Origin: Alphaproteobacteria bacterium
Lineage (GTDB): Bacteria; Pseudomonadota; Alphaproteobacteria; UBA7879; UBA5542
Assembly: GCA_037146715.1 (NCBI GenBank)
Contig: JBAWWO010000006.1
Location: forward strand, 1-60,952
Direction of reading: 5' to 3'
Length of the DNA stretch: 60,952 nucleotides
In this document: in pieces, positions 53,975-60,952 of the stretch
Numbering within the stretch: the first letter of the stretch is position 1
Layout of the letters: each line of letters starts with the position of its first letter
Notes under the pieces: model-generated
Databases searched by the model: none
The model's input: only the letters and a program-made list of their open reading frames with translations
Told to the model about the DNA's origin: nothing
Program-made: the position numbers and the translations under genes

Positions 53975-55363
53975 ATGAAAATTGCGCCCCTTTCTGTTGG
54001 AACCATTCACCTTATTGGGATTGGCGGTATTGGTATTAGCGGCATTGCGGAAATTCTGCATAGCATGGGGTACAAAGTCCAGGGCAGCGATCAGGTTGAA
54101 AACAGCAACACAGAACGCCTTAGAAAAGATGGCATTCCCGTGTTTATTGGCCACAAGGCTGAAAATGTAAAGGGCGTTAACGCTGTTGTCCATTCAACAG
54201 CCATTCACTTTGATAACCCAGAAATTATACAGGCCCGAAAAGAAGGCATTCCGGTTATGCATCGATCTGAGATGATGGCCGAAATCATGCGTTTTAAATC
54301 ATCCATTTGCATTTCAGGGTCCCATGGCAAAACCACAACAACTTCCCTCATTGGCTCAATCTTAAAAGCCGCTCACTTAAAACCAACCATTATCAATGGG
54401 GGCATTATTAACTCTTTAAAAACCAATGCAATTATTGGAACGGGCGATTGGATGGTGGTTGAAGCTGACGAATCAGACAGCACCTTTATCAAAATCCCTT
54501 CAACCATTTCCGTTATTACCAATATTGACCCAGAACATTTGGACCACTACAAAACTTTTGAAATTCTTAAAGAAAGCTTCCTAAGCTTTGCCAAACAGGT
54601 TCCATTCTATGGATTTGCCTTGTTGTGCACAGATCACCCCGTCGTCAATAGTCTAACGCCCCATATTACAAATCGTCGTTTTATTTCTTATGGGGTCAAA
54701 CAGAAAGCTGACTGTATGGGCCATAACGTAAAGGCAACGCCCGAGGGTATGGTCTTTGACGTGACCTATAAAAATCATCACCTAAAAGGCGTCCACCTGA
54801 ATCTCCATGGAGATCACAATGTGTTGAATGCTCTGGCGGCCATTGCTATTGCTTTTGAATTCAAAGTTGATGACCAAACCATCCACGAAAGTTTAAGCAG
54901 TTTTCAGGGCGTCAAGCGCCGCTTCACAAAAGTAGGCGAATGGAACGGGGTAAGTATTATTGATGACTACGCCCATCATCCCTCGGAAATCAAAGCGGTT
55001 CTAAGTGCTGCCAAGGGCGTTGCTGCAAAAAAAATCATTGTGGTGATGCAACCCCATCGTTATAGCCGCCTTCATAATCTTTTTGAAGACTTTTCAACCT
55101 GTTTCCAGGGTGTTGATCATTTGATTCTAGCGCCCGTTTATGCGGCAGGAGAATCTGCCGTTCCTGGCGCAGACCATATCGCTTTGGCTAAAGCTGTTGC
55201 CCTTCATCTGAAATTCCCCGTTGATATCATCCAATCCCCTGGAGAGATTCCTGAAAAAATCAAAGCTATTGCCCACCCAGGTGACTACGTCATTTTCATG
55301 GGGGCTGGGTCCATCACTCAATGGGCCTATGCCTTGGAAGATGACCTAAAAAAACTTGATTGA
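53975..55363 (+). CDS. murC: UDP-N-acetylmuramate-L-alanine ligase
   Basis: MurC adds the first amino acid of the peptidoglycan stem. The Rossmann-like IGIGGIGISGIAEIL (about residues 14-28), ATP-binding SGSHGKTTTTSL (about 112), VVEADESDSTF and IIDDYAHHPSEI (about 325) are diagnostic. The length (462) is normal. It is separated by 74 bases from murG and lies 3 bases before murB. Confidence 0.97.
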   Translation: MKIAPLSVGTIHLIGIGGIGISGIAEILHSMGYKVQGSDQVENSNTERLRKDGIPVFIGHKAENVKGVNAVVHSTAIHFDNPEIIQARKEGIPVMHRSEMMAEIMRFKSSICISGSHGKTTTTSLIGSILKAAHLKPTIINGGIINSLKTNAIIGTGDWMVVEADESDSTFIKIPSTISVITNIDPEHLDHYKTFEILKESFLSFAKQVPFYGFALLCTDHPVVNSLTPHITNRRFISYGVKQKADCMGHNVKATPEGMVFDVTYKNHHLKGVHLNLHGDHNVLNALAAIAIAFEFKVDDQTIHESLSSFQGVKRRFTKVGEWNGVSIIDDYAHHPSEIKAVLSAAKGVAAKKIIVVMQPHRYSRLHNLFEDFSTCFQGVDHLILAPVYAAGESAVPGADHIALAKAVALHLKFPVDIIQSPGEIPEKIKAIAHPGDYVIFMGAGSITQWAYALEDDLKKLD

Positions 55364-55366
55364 TCC

Positions 55367-56272
55367 ATGCTTGCCTTGCTAGAAAAACTTCCTGCTGTTC
55401 GGGGAAAATATGTTCCCAATGCTGATCTTAAATCACAGGTTTGGTTTCGCGTTGGCGGACAAGCTGAGGTTTTGTTCAAACCCGCTGATGAAAAAGACCT
55501 AGAACATTTCCTGCGAAACCTTTCCAAAGACATTCCCTGGCAAGTCATTGGTGTTGGATCGAACCTGTTGATCCGTGATGGAGGCCTTCCCGGAGTTGTT
55601 ATTAAACTGGGAAAAGGCTTTAACCATATTACTTTTGTAAACGATACTGTAACTGCAGGGGCCGCAGCTTTAGATCGCACTATGGCTTTAGAGGCCGCCC
55701 AACAAGGCATCGGCGGCCTTGAGTTTTTAGTTGGGATTCCAGGTACCATTGGCGGCGCCATAAAAATGAATGCCGGGGCTTACGGAAGCGAAGTTAAGGA
55801 CCGGCTTATCTCTTGCAAGGTCTTGGATGCCGCAGGAAAGATACATGTTCTGAAACCCCAAAATCTAGAACTCACCTATCGCCACAGCAATCTGCCTGAT
55901 ATATCAGTTGTCTTAGAGGCCACCTTTCAGGGAATAAAAGATACCCCTTCTGCCATTCTGGAAAAGCTAGAAACGATTATGAAAACGCGGGAAGAAACTC
56001 AGCCCATTCGGGCAAAGACGGGAGGAAGCACTTTTAAGAACCCCCCGCACGAAAAAGCTTGGCAGTTGATTGATCGGGCTGGATGCCGGGGGCTTGTCCT
56101 TGGTGGCGCCCAAGTTTCAGAAAAACACTGTAATTTTTTGATCAACACGGGCACGGCCACAGCTAGTGATTTAGAAGAACTTGGAGATACTGTTCAACAA
56201 AAAGTCTTAGAAAAATTCGGAATTATGCTAGAATGGGAAATAAAGCGCCTAGGAGAAAGGAACAAGAAATGA
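55367..56272 (+). CDS. murB: UDP-N-acetylenolpyruvoylglucosamine reductase
   Basis: This flavoenzyme makes UDP-MurNAc. FAD-binding blocks are WFRVGGQAEVLFKP (about residue 27), VIGVGSNLLIRDGGLPG (about 63) and FLVGIPGTIGGAIKMNAGAYG (in pieces, about 125). The catalytic KTGGSTFKNP serine is near 222. It is a type II MurB of normal length (301). Its stop overlaps the ddlB start as ATGA. Confidence 0.96.
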   Translation: MLALLEKLPAVRGKYVPNADLKSQVWFRVGGQAEVLFKPADEKDLEHFLRNLSKDIPWQVIGVGSNLLIRDGGLPGVVIKLGKGFNHITFVNDTVTAGAAALDRTMALEAAQQGIGGLEFLVGIPGTIGGAIKMNAGAYGSEVKDRLISCKVLDAAGKIHVLKPQNLELTYRHSNLPDISVVLEATFQGIKDTPSAILEKLETIMKTREETQPIRAKTGGSTFKNPPHEKAWQLIDRAGCRGLVLGGAQVSEKHCNFLINTGTATASDLEELGDTVQQKVLEKFGIMLEWEIKRLGERNKK

Positions 56273-57213
56273 CAACCCGCAAAGCACATAATCCAAAAGA
56301 AACGAAAGTTGCCCTATTAATGGGCGGCTGGAACACGGAACGGGAAGTCTCTTTAAGCTCGGGCAAAGCTATGTTGGAATCTTTACAGCGTCAAGGATAC
56401 CAAGTAAAAGCTTTGGATCTTACGCACAACTTAGAAGAATTGCTTCATTTCTTAACCCCTAAACCCGATATTGTTTTCAATGGCCTTCATGGCATGTATG
56501 TGGAAGATGGCCGTCTTCAAGGCATCCTGGATATTTTAGAAATTCCCTATACTCACTCAGGCGCGCGCGCGTCTGCCATTGCCATGCACAAGCCAACAGC
56601 CAAAGTATTCTTTGAATTGGCCGGGATTCCCTGCGCCAAAGGGGGTGTTTTTAATTGGGATGATATTCAAGATAGGCATCCTATGCATACCCCCTATGTG
56701 ATAAAACCCCTAGATGAAGGGTCCAGCGTTGGTGTACACATTATTCATGAAGAAGATGGGCCTATTAACAATAGGCTTTCGTGGTCCTTCCAAAAGGAAG
56801 TACTGGTTGAAGAGTACATCCCCGGGTATGAACTTTCCTGTGTTGTCATGGGAGATAAATCCCTTGGGGTTATTGAGTTAAGAGCTAAGCAAGGTTTTTA
56901 CGACTATCGGGCAAAGTATACAGACGGCGTGACAGACCATATTTTCCCTGCTCCTGTTCCCAAACCAGTTTACGATAACATTATGGACTATGCTTTAAAG
57001 GCCCATAAAATCATTGGATGTGCCGGAGTCAGCCGATCTGATTTTCGGTATGACCCTAAAACGGGTCGAGTGTGCATTTTGGAAATTAATACCCAACCTG
57101 GTTGTACAACTTTATCCATTGTGCCAGATGTGGCATCCCACGTTGGAATTAGTTTTGATAAGTTAGTGAGTTGGTTGATTGAGGATGGTTTATGTCAAGG
57201 ATTAAGACGTTAA
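56269..57213 (+). CDS. ddlB: D-alanine-D-alanine ligase
   Basis: An ATP-grasp ligase making D-Ala-D-Ala. I start at ATG 56269, which overlaps the murB stop and has AGGAGAAAGG 9-18 bases upstream; an in-frame ATG at 56233 lies further inside murB. Blocks are VALLMGGWNTEREVSLSSGK, HGMYVEDGRLQGILD, VIKPLDEGSSVGVHII and LEINTQPGCTTLSIVP. The product has 314 residues. D-Ala comes from alr in this window. Confidence 0.96.
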   Translation: MTTRKAHNPKETKVALLMGGWNTEREVSLSSGKAMLESLQRQGYQVKALDLTHNLEELLHFLTPKPDIVFNGLHGMYVEDGRLQGILDILEIPYTHSGARASAIAMHKPTAKVFFELAGIPCAKGGVFNWDDIQDRHPMHTPYVIKPLDEGSSVGVHIIHEEDGPINNRLSWSFQKEVLVEEYIPGYELSCVVMGDKSLGVIELRAKQGFYDYRAKYTDGVTDHIFPAPVPKPVYDNIMDYALKAHKIIGCAGVSRSDFRYDPKTGRVCILEINTQPGCTTLSIVPDVASHVGISFDKLVSWLIEDGLCQGLRR

Positions 57214-57974
57214 AAACAAAGGGACGCTATCGCTCGTCTGCGAGTCCTTTTGCCCTGCGTTTTAAGATCATCCTTTTGGTGCTTGCTCTGTTTGGGATTG
57301 TGACCGGCTGGGCCTGGCACGCAGGACACATCACAAGAGCCACGGATGCTATTCAAGAGTCAATCCATCAAACCGGTGCTAGCTATGGTTTAGTCGTTGA
57401 AAATATCGTAATTGAAGGCCATAAACGCACCCCCCAAGAAGATATTTTTGAAATCCTGCAGGTAGGCGTTGGAGATCCCTTTCTCAAGTTTGATCCAGAA
57501 AGCAGTTACCAAAAACTTTCTGTGCTTCCTTGGGTCAGAAAAGTACACGTGGAACGCCATTGGCCTAATACCTTAAAGATTGTGTTAGATGAGCGCACCC
57601 CAATCGCCCTGTGGCAACACAAAAAAGTTTTGCATGTCATTGATGAGACCGGCAACCCAATCCCTCACATTAATATTGATGATCACAAAGATTTACCCTT
57701 AGTCATGGGGGAAGGCGCCCCTAAAGCCGCAAAAGAATTACAAGAAGATTTAATCTCTTACCCAGATTTTTCAAAAGAAGTTTTGGCTTGTGTGCGCATT
57801 GGGAATCGTCGATGGAATTTGAAACTGAAAAATGGCATTATGCTTATGTTACCCGAATCTGGCCAAAAACAAGCATTAGATACATTTATAAGGCTAGAGC
57901 AATCTCACCAGCTTATGGCAAAGGCAAAAACAAAAATAGATTGGCGCATCAAGAACAAGGTAATCATTTCGTAA
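57192..57974 (+). CDS. ftsQ: Cell division protein FtsQ
   Basis: A bitopic divisome protein: a basic cytoplasmic N-terminus, a transmembrane segment at about residues 24-42 (IILLVLALFGIVTGWAW), then a POTRA domain (VVENIVIEGHKRTPQEDIFEIL, in parts, near 70) and the beta domain with WPNTLKIVLDERTPIALW. The length (260) is normal. It overlaps ddlB by 22 bases and lies 3 bases before ftsA. Confidence 0.94.
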   Translation: MSRIKTLKTKGRYRSSASPFALRFKIILLVLALFGIVTGWAWHAGHITRATDAIQESIHQTGASYGLVVENIVIEGHKRTPQEDIFEILQVGVGDPFLKFDPESSYQKLSVLPWVRKVHVERHWPNTLKIVLDERTPIALWQHKKVLHVIDETGNPIPHINIDDHKDLPLVMGEGAPKAAKELQEDLISYPDFSKEVLACVRIGNRRWNLKLKNGIMLMLPESGQKQALDTFIRLEQSHQLMAKAKTKIDWRIKNKVIIS

Positions 57975-57977
57975 ATT

Positions 57978-59213
57978 ATGCAAAATTCTCTCCTCACAAA
58001 TAAAAAAATTCTAGCAGCTATTGATTTAGGCAGTACCAAAACATCTTGCATGATTGCCGAATGTGATTTAAAGACGGAAACACTTCATGTGCTAGGGGTC
58101 GGTCAACACGCCTCAAAAGGCATCAAAAACAATGTTATTGTTGATATGGAGGCCGTTGAAAATGTCATTCTAAACGTTGTGAATACGGCAGAAAAAATGG
58201 CGGGCCTGACCATTAAGGATGTGGTTGTTAATATTTCTGGTGAACATTTAATTTCTGAAGTTATTAATATCCGCCTGAAGATCCCCTCTCGCCCCATTAC
58301 AGACGAAGATCTGAATCATATGATTTCACAGGCAACTCATGTGGATGAAAAAAAAGACTTTGAAATCATCCATGCCATTCCCTTAAGCTATACCATCGAT
58401 GGCCGCAAAGGCATTCAGGACCCGCGAGGCATGATTGGGCAAAACATTGTCTGTTCTTTGCATATTATTACAGGGGACAAAGGTCCGGTTCAAACTCTGG
58501 TCAACTGTATTCATCGGTGCCATTTGGGCATTCAAGCTATTGTAGCTTCTTCCATCGCATCCAGCTTTGCAACATTAGGAGACGATGAAACAGAGCTAGG
58601 CGTTACTTTGATTGATATAGGGGGGGGGACCACTGATATCGCCCTATTTGTTGAAGGCCAGGTCATCCATACGGAATCTCTTCAACTAGGCGGGCGTCAT
58701 ATCTCTAGTGACATTGCCCACGGGCTTTCAACTTCCCTTGCTCAAGCGGAACGCATTAAAACTTTACACGGAACAGCTGTGCATACCATGGCTGATGATC
58801 ATGTGACCTTATCTGTTGCCCAAATGGGGGACGATGCCCACGAATCGCCCATTAAAAAGACCTTCTTAACGTCTATTATTCAGGCACGTCTGGAAGAGAT
58901 CTTTGAAATCATAAAAGATAGACTTGCCCAATCTAATATGCATATAATAGCAAGTAAAAGGGTTGTCTTAACGGGGGGAGGCAGTCAAATGCCTGGTATT
59001 AAAGATTTAGCCTCAAGGGTTCTTGGCAAGAAAGTAAGACTGGGAAAACCCAGTAAACTGCAAGGATTATCTGAGTCTGCTTTAAATCCATCCTTTGCAA
59101 CGTGCACGGGGCTTTTGATCTTTGCAATGAAGGATATGTATCAACAACAAGAAACCCTGGAAGCGGAATCCTGGTTTGATTCTGTGAAAACTTGGGTGAA
59201 AACTATATTTTGA
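57978..59213 (+). CDS. ftsA: Cell division protein FtsA
   Basis: An actin-fold protein that tethers FtsZ to the membrane. Phosphate loops are AAIDLGSTKTSCMIAE (about 14-29) and LIDIGGGTTDIALF (about 213). The SHS2-containing 1C domain follows the first, with VVVNISGEHL. A C-terminal amphipathic helix (ESWFDSVKTWVKTIF) is the membrane anchor. The length (411) is normal, and ftsZ starts 12 bases downstream. Confidence 0.97.
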   Translation: MQNSLLTNKKILAAIDLGSTKTSCMIAECDLKTETLHVLGVGQHASKGIKNNVIVDMEAVENVILNVVNTAEKMAGLTIKDVVVNISGEHLISEVINIRLKIPSRPITDEDLNHMISQATHVDEKKDFEIIHAIPLSYTIDGRKGIQDPRGMIGQNIVCSLHIITGDKGPVQTLVNCIHRCHLGIQAIVASSIASSFATLGDDETELGVTLIDIGGGTTDIALFVEGQVIHTESLQLGGRHISSDIAHGLSTSLAQAERIKTLHGTAVHTMADDHVTLSVAQMGDDAHESPIKKTFLTSIIQARLEEIFEIIKDRLAQSNMHIIASKRVVLTGGGSQMPGIKDLASRVLGKKVRLGKPSKLQGLSESALNPSFATCTGLLIFAMKDMYQQQETLEAESWFDSVKTWVKTIF

Positions 59214-59225
59214 TGAGGACAAAAA

Positions 59226-60563
59226 ATGGCTGAAAGTAATTTTGAGAATTTAAAACCAAAGATTGTTGTGATGGGTGTTGGGGGCGCGGGCACGAATGCC
59301 GTGAACAATATGATTCGGTCTAATTTAGAGGGCGTTGAATTTATTGTAGCTAACACAGATGCGCAAGCGTTGCGCGAATCTTTGGCGCCTCAACGTATTC
59401 AGCTGGGCCATGAACTAACTCAAGGATTGGGCGCCGGATCAAAACCTGACATTGGTGGCGCTGCTGCCGAAGAAACTCTGGAACATATTGAAAATTCTAT
59501 TCGCGGGGCACATATGCTGTTCATCACCGGCGGTATGGGTGGTGGAACGGGAACAGGGGCAGCCCCCGTTATTGCAAAAGCCGCCCGGGCTTTGGGTATT
59601 TTAACCGTTGGCGTTGTGACCAAGCCCTTTCACTTTGAGGGTGGGCACCGCATGAAAACAGCTGAAGCTGGCATCAAGGAACTCCAAAAAAATGTTGATA
59701 CACTCATCATCATTCCCAACCAAAATCTTTTCCGGTTGGCCGACAGTAAAACAACCTTTGCGGATGCCTTTAACATGGCAGACAACGTTTTGTACTCGGG
59801 CGTTCGGGGTGTAACCGATCTGATGATCATGCCAGGCCTTATTAATCTTGACTTCGCCGACGTGCGTACAGTCATGAGCGAAATGGGCAAAGCCATGATG
59901 GGAACAGGCGAAGCTGAAGGCGAAAACCGCGCCCTTACGGCCGCAGAGGCCGCCATTGCCAACCCCTTGCTAGATGAAGTTTCTTTGAAGGGTGCCCGTG
60001 GCGTTTTGATCAACATCACCGGTGGTATGGATATGACCCTATATGAAGTTGATGAAGCCGCTAACCACATTCGTGAGCAAGTGGAATCGGACGCCAATAT
60101 CATCTTTGGATCCACTTTTGATGACCGCATCAGCGGTAAGATTCGGGTATCTGTGGTCGCCACCGGCATTGAACCAAAATCCGTGCAAGAAGGCGCACCC
60201 TCTAAGTTTGCCCAGGAACCAAAGAAAACTGTGCCCATCAATCAGCAAGAACTGGATTTCAAAGTTACTATGGAGGCCGAAGATTTTAGAGACGCCCCTG
60301 AATCCTTAGAAGAATCTGAAGAAATTATCGAAATACAGCCCCTTGAAGAGCCAACCCTGGAACAACTTGCTCATTCTCCTATGGCTGCGCCTGCTGCACC
60401 TGAAAAAAGTTCTTTTTTTGAAAGACTTGGATTCAAAAAGAAAGTTCAGACAGAACCTTTCATTGACCAAGGACGCGCTGAATTTTCTGTTGTGCAGCCA
60501 ACTGACGCCTCAGCTGAACAAGAGGATATGGATATCCCCGCCTTTTTACGACGAAAGAAGTAA
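59226..60563 (+). CDS. ftsZ: Cell division protein FtsZ
   Basis: The tubulin-like GTPase forming the division ring. N-terminal [14 protein letters not shown], the tubulin signature [14 protein letters not shown] (about 100-113) and the synergy-loop aspartates in [11 protein letters not shown] are canonical. A variable linker (about 325-430) leads to the conserved C-terminal peptide DIPAFLRRK, which binds FtsA and other partners. The linker is short compared with many Alphaproteobacteria (445 residues in all). Ribosome site TGAGGA is 7-12 bases upstream. Confidence 0.97.
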   Translation: MAESNFENLKPKIVVMGVGGAGTNAVNNMIRSNLEGVEFIVANTDAQALRESLAPQRIQLGHELTQGLGAGSKPDIGGAAAEETLEHIENSIRGAHMLFITGGMGGGTGTGAAPVIAKAARALGILTVGVVTKPFHFEGGHRMKTAEAGIKELQKNVDTLIIIPNQNLFRLADSKTTFADAFNMADNVLYSGVRGVTDLMIMPGLINLDFADVRTVMSEMGKAMMGTGEAEGENRALTAAEAAIANPLLDEVSLKGARGVLINITGGMDMTLYEVDEAANHIREQVESDANIIFGSTFDDRISGKIRVSVVATGIEPKSVQEGAPSKFAQEPKKTVPINQQELDFKVTMEAEDFRDAPESLEESEEIIEIQPLEEPTLEQLAHSPMAAPAAPEKSSFFERLGFKKKVQTEPFIDQGRAEFSVVQPTDASAEQEDMDIPAFLRRKK

Positions 60564-60581
60564 ACAACCTCTCCCTTTGCA

Positions 60582-60605
60582 CCCCTCGGGCTTAGACTCG
60601 AGGGG
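60582..60605 (+). repeat. Palindrome after ftsZ (copy 5), possible terminator
   Basis: CCCCTCGGG-CTTAGA-CTCGAGGGG forms a 9-bp stem with one G-T pair, 19 bases after the ftsZ stop. It belongs to the same palindrome family as 1727, 8048, 15436 and 17270. No T-run follows. Confidence 0.6.
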
Positions 60606-60721
60606 CTATCACCAAGAATAGAACACAAGATCATCTTGAACACCGAAGTAATTCTAAAAATATCTTGCGATACGGTTATCATTTCTATAAGGTTCGACCT
60701 AACAAAATTAGGAGACTAGTA

Positions 60722-60919
60722 ATGTACAAGATTTTTTATGTGGCTTTTTTAGTACTGCTGTCCGGGCTGAATACTTATTCAGCCTGTCAAGAAAAGCTCT
60801 CTCTAGAAATAACTGAAGTTATATCCTTTCCTACCCTTGAAGGGGGCTCTCAAATAAGGCCATTTGAAGGTTTTGTTCTTACAAATGATGCCAGGGCTAT
60901 GGCCTTGTTGCATAAGTAG
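60722..60919 (+). CDS. Short exported peptide, 65 aa
   Basis: Begins MYKIFYVAFLVLLSGLNTYSACQE, a signal peptide with a cysteine near the cleavage site (possibly a lipoprotein, though the lipobox is poor). The ATG has AGGAG 8-12 bases upstream, which supports it over the in-frame ATG at 60665. Only about 40 mature residues remain. No family is recognised. It may be a truncated gene or a genuine small secreted protein. In many Alphaproteobacteria lpxC follows ftsZ; it is not seen here. Confidence 0.55.
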   Translation: MYKIFYVAFLVLLSGLNTYSACQEKLSLEITEVISFPTLEGGSQIRPFEGFVLTNDARAMALLHK

Positions 60920-60952
60920 GGGTGGTTCGTGGTTGAAGGAGAGAGCTAAAAG

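Noticed and set aside
59630..60241. 203-codon leftward frame opposite ftsZ
   Set aside because: A shadow of ftsZ codon bias with low-complexity Ser/Met composition and no family resemblance.

Overview
The window reads as a chromosomal piece of an AT-leaning alphaproteobacterium. The gene orders yqeY-dnaG-rpoD, murJ-trpS, bolA-grxD, hupB-tRNA-Val-tRNA-Asp, rne/amiC-mrcA and murG-murC-murB-ddlB-ftsQ-ftsA-ftsZ are familiar from that class. GatCAB lies in the same window as both tRNA-Gln isoacceptors. Intergenic palindromes of the CCTCGGGCTTGACCCGAGG type, and a relic of the CGTCATT...GTGGCAATCCAG repeat known from Rickettsiales-like genomes, point the same way. Several exported proteins of unknown type, one carrying a very long low-complexity tail, suggest a host-associated lineage such as Holosporales/Paracaedibacter-like bacteria. 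That placement is inference; no rRNA is present to test it.

Layout. 1-3.5 kb: an unrecognised ORF, an exported Gly/Tyr/Gln-rich protein and a TpsB-type outer-membrane transporter. 3.7-9.2 kb: yqeY, dnaG, rpoD, and alr on the other strand. 9.3-14.8 kb: an AddA helicase-nuclease without AddB, an exported kinase-like protein that overlaps it by ATGA, and an AAA_14/DUF4143 ATPase preceded by repeated AT-rich sites. 14.9-17.2 kb: a secreted unknown whose 3' end contains a palindromic repeat, then mlaA-mlaC. 17.3-22.8 kb: murJ-trpS, a membrane protein, and an unusual pair made of a periplasmic binding protein and a divergent SDF-fold carrier. 22.8-26.6 kb: a biotin-ligase-N-domain-like protein opposite tRNA-Gln(CUG)-bioY, then bolA, grxD and lysS. 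26.6-32.4 kb: a compact arnT-arnB-arnC-arnA(dehydrogenase)-DMT transporter operon for aminoarabinose modification of lipid A. 32.4-36.7 kb: a secreted TraB/GumN protein, three tRNAs, HU, a Kef-type antiporter and rnhB. 36.8-45.0 kb: a leftward rne-corC-comF-grxC operon, divergent from amiC-mrcA. 45.1-47.5 kb: a 799-residue exported protein with a Cys-rich core and a long disordered Arg/Ser/Pro tail. 47.6-50.8 kb: gatCAB. 50.8-60.6 kb: a small Cys-rich secreted protein, then the distal dcw cluster from ftsW to ftsZ, followed by a short exported peptide.

The backbone is envelope growth and division (murJ, mrcA, amiC, ftsW-ftsZ), outer-membrane lipid handling (mlaAC, arn) and core information processing. 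Set between these modules are exported proteins of unknown function and a few odd transport or regulatory pairings. The best candidates for undescribed biology are the 799-aa secreted protein, the exported kinase-like protein, the binding-protein/SDF-carrier pair and the tpsB/Gly-rich pair.
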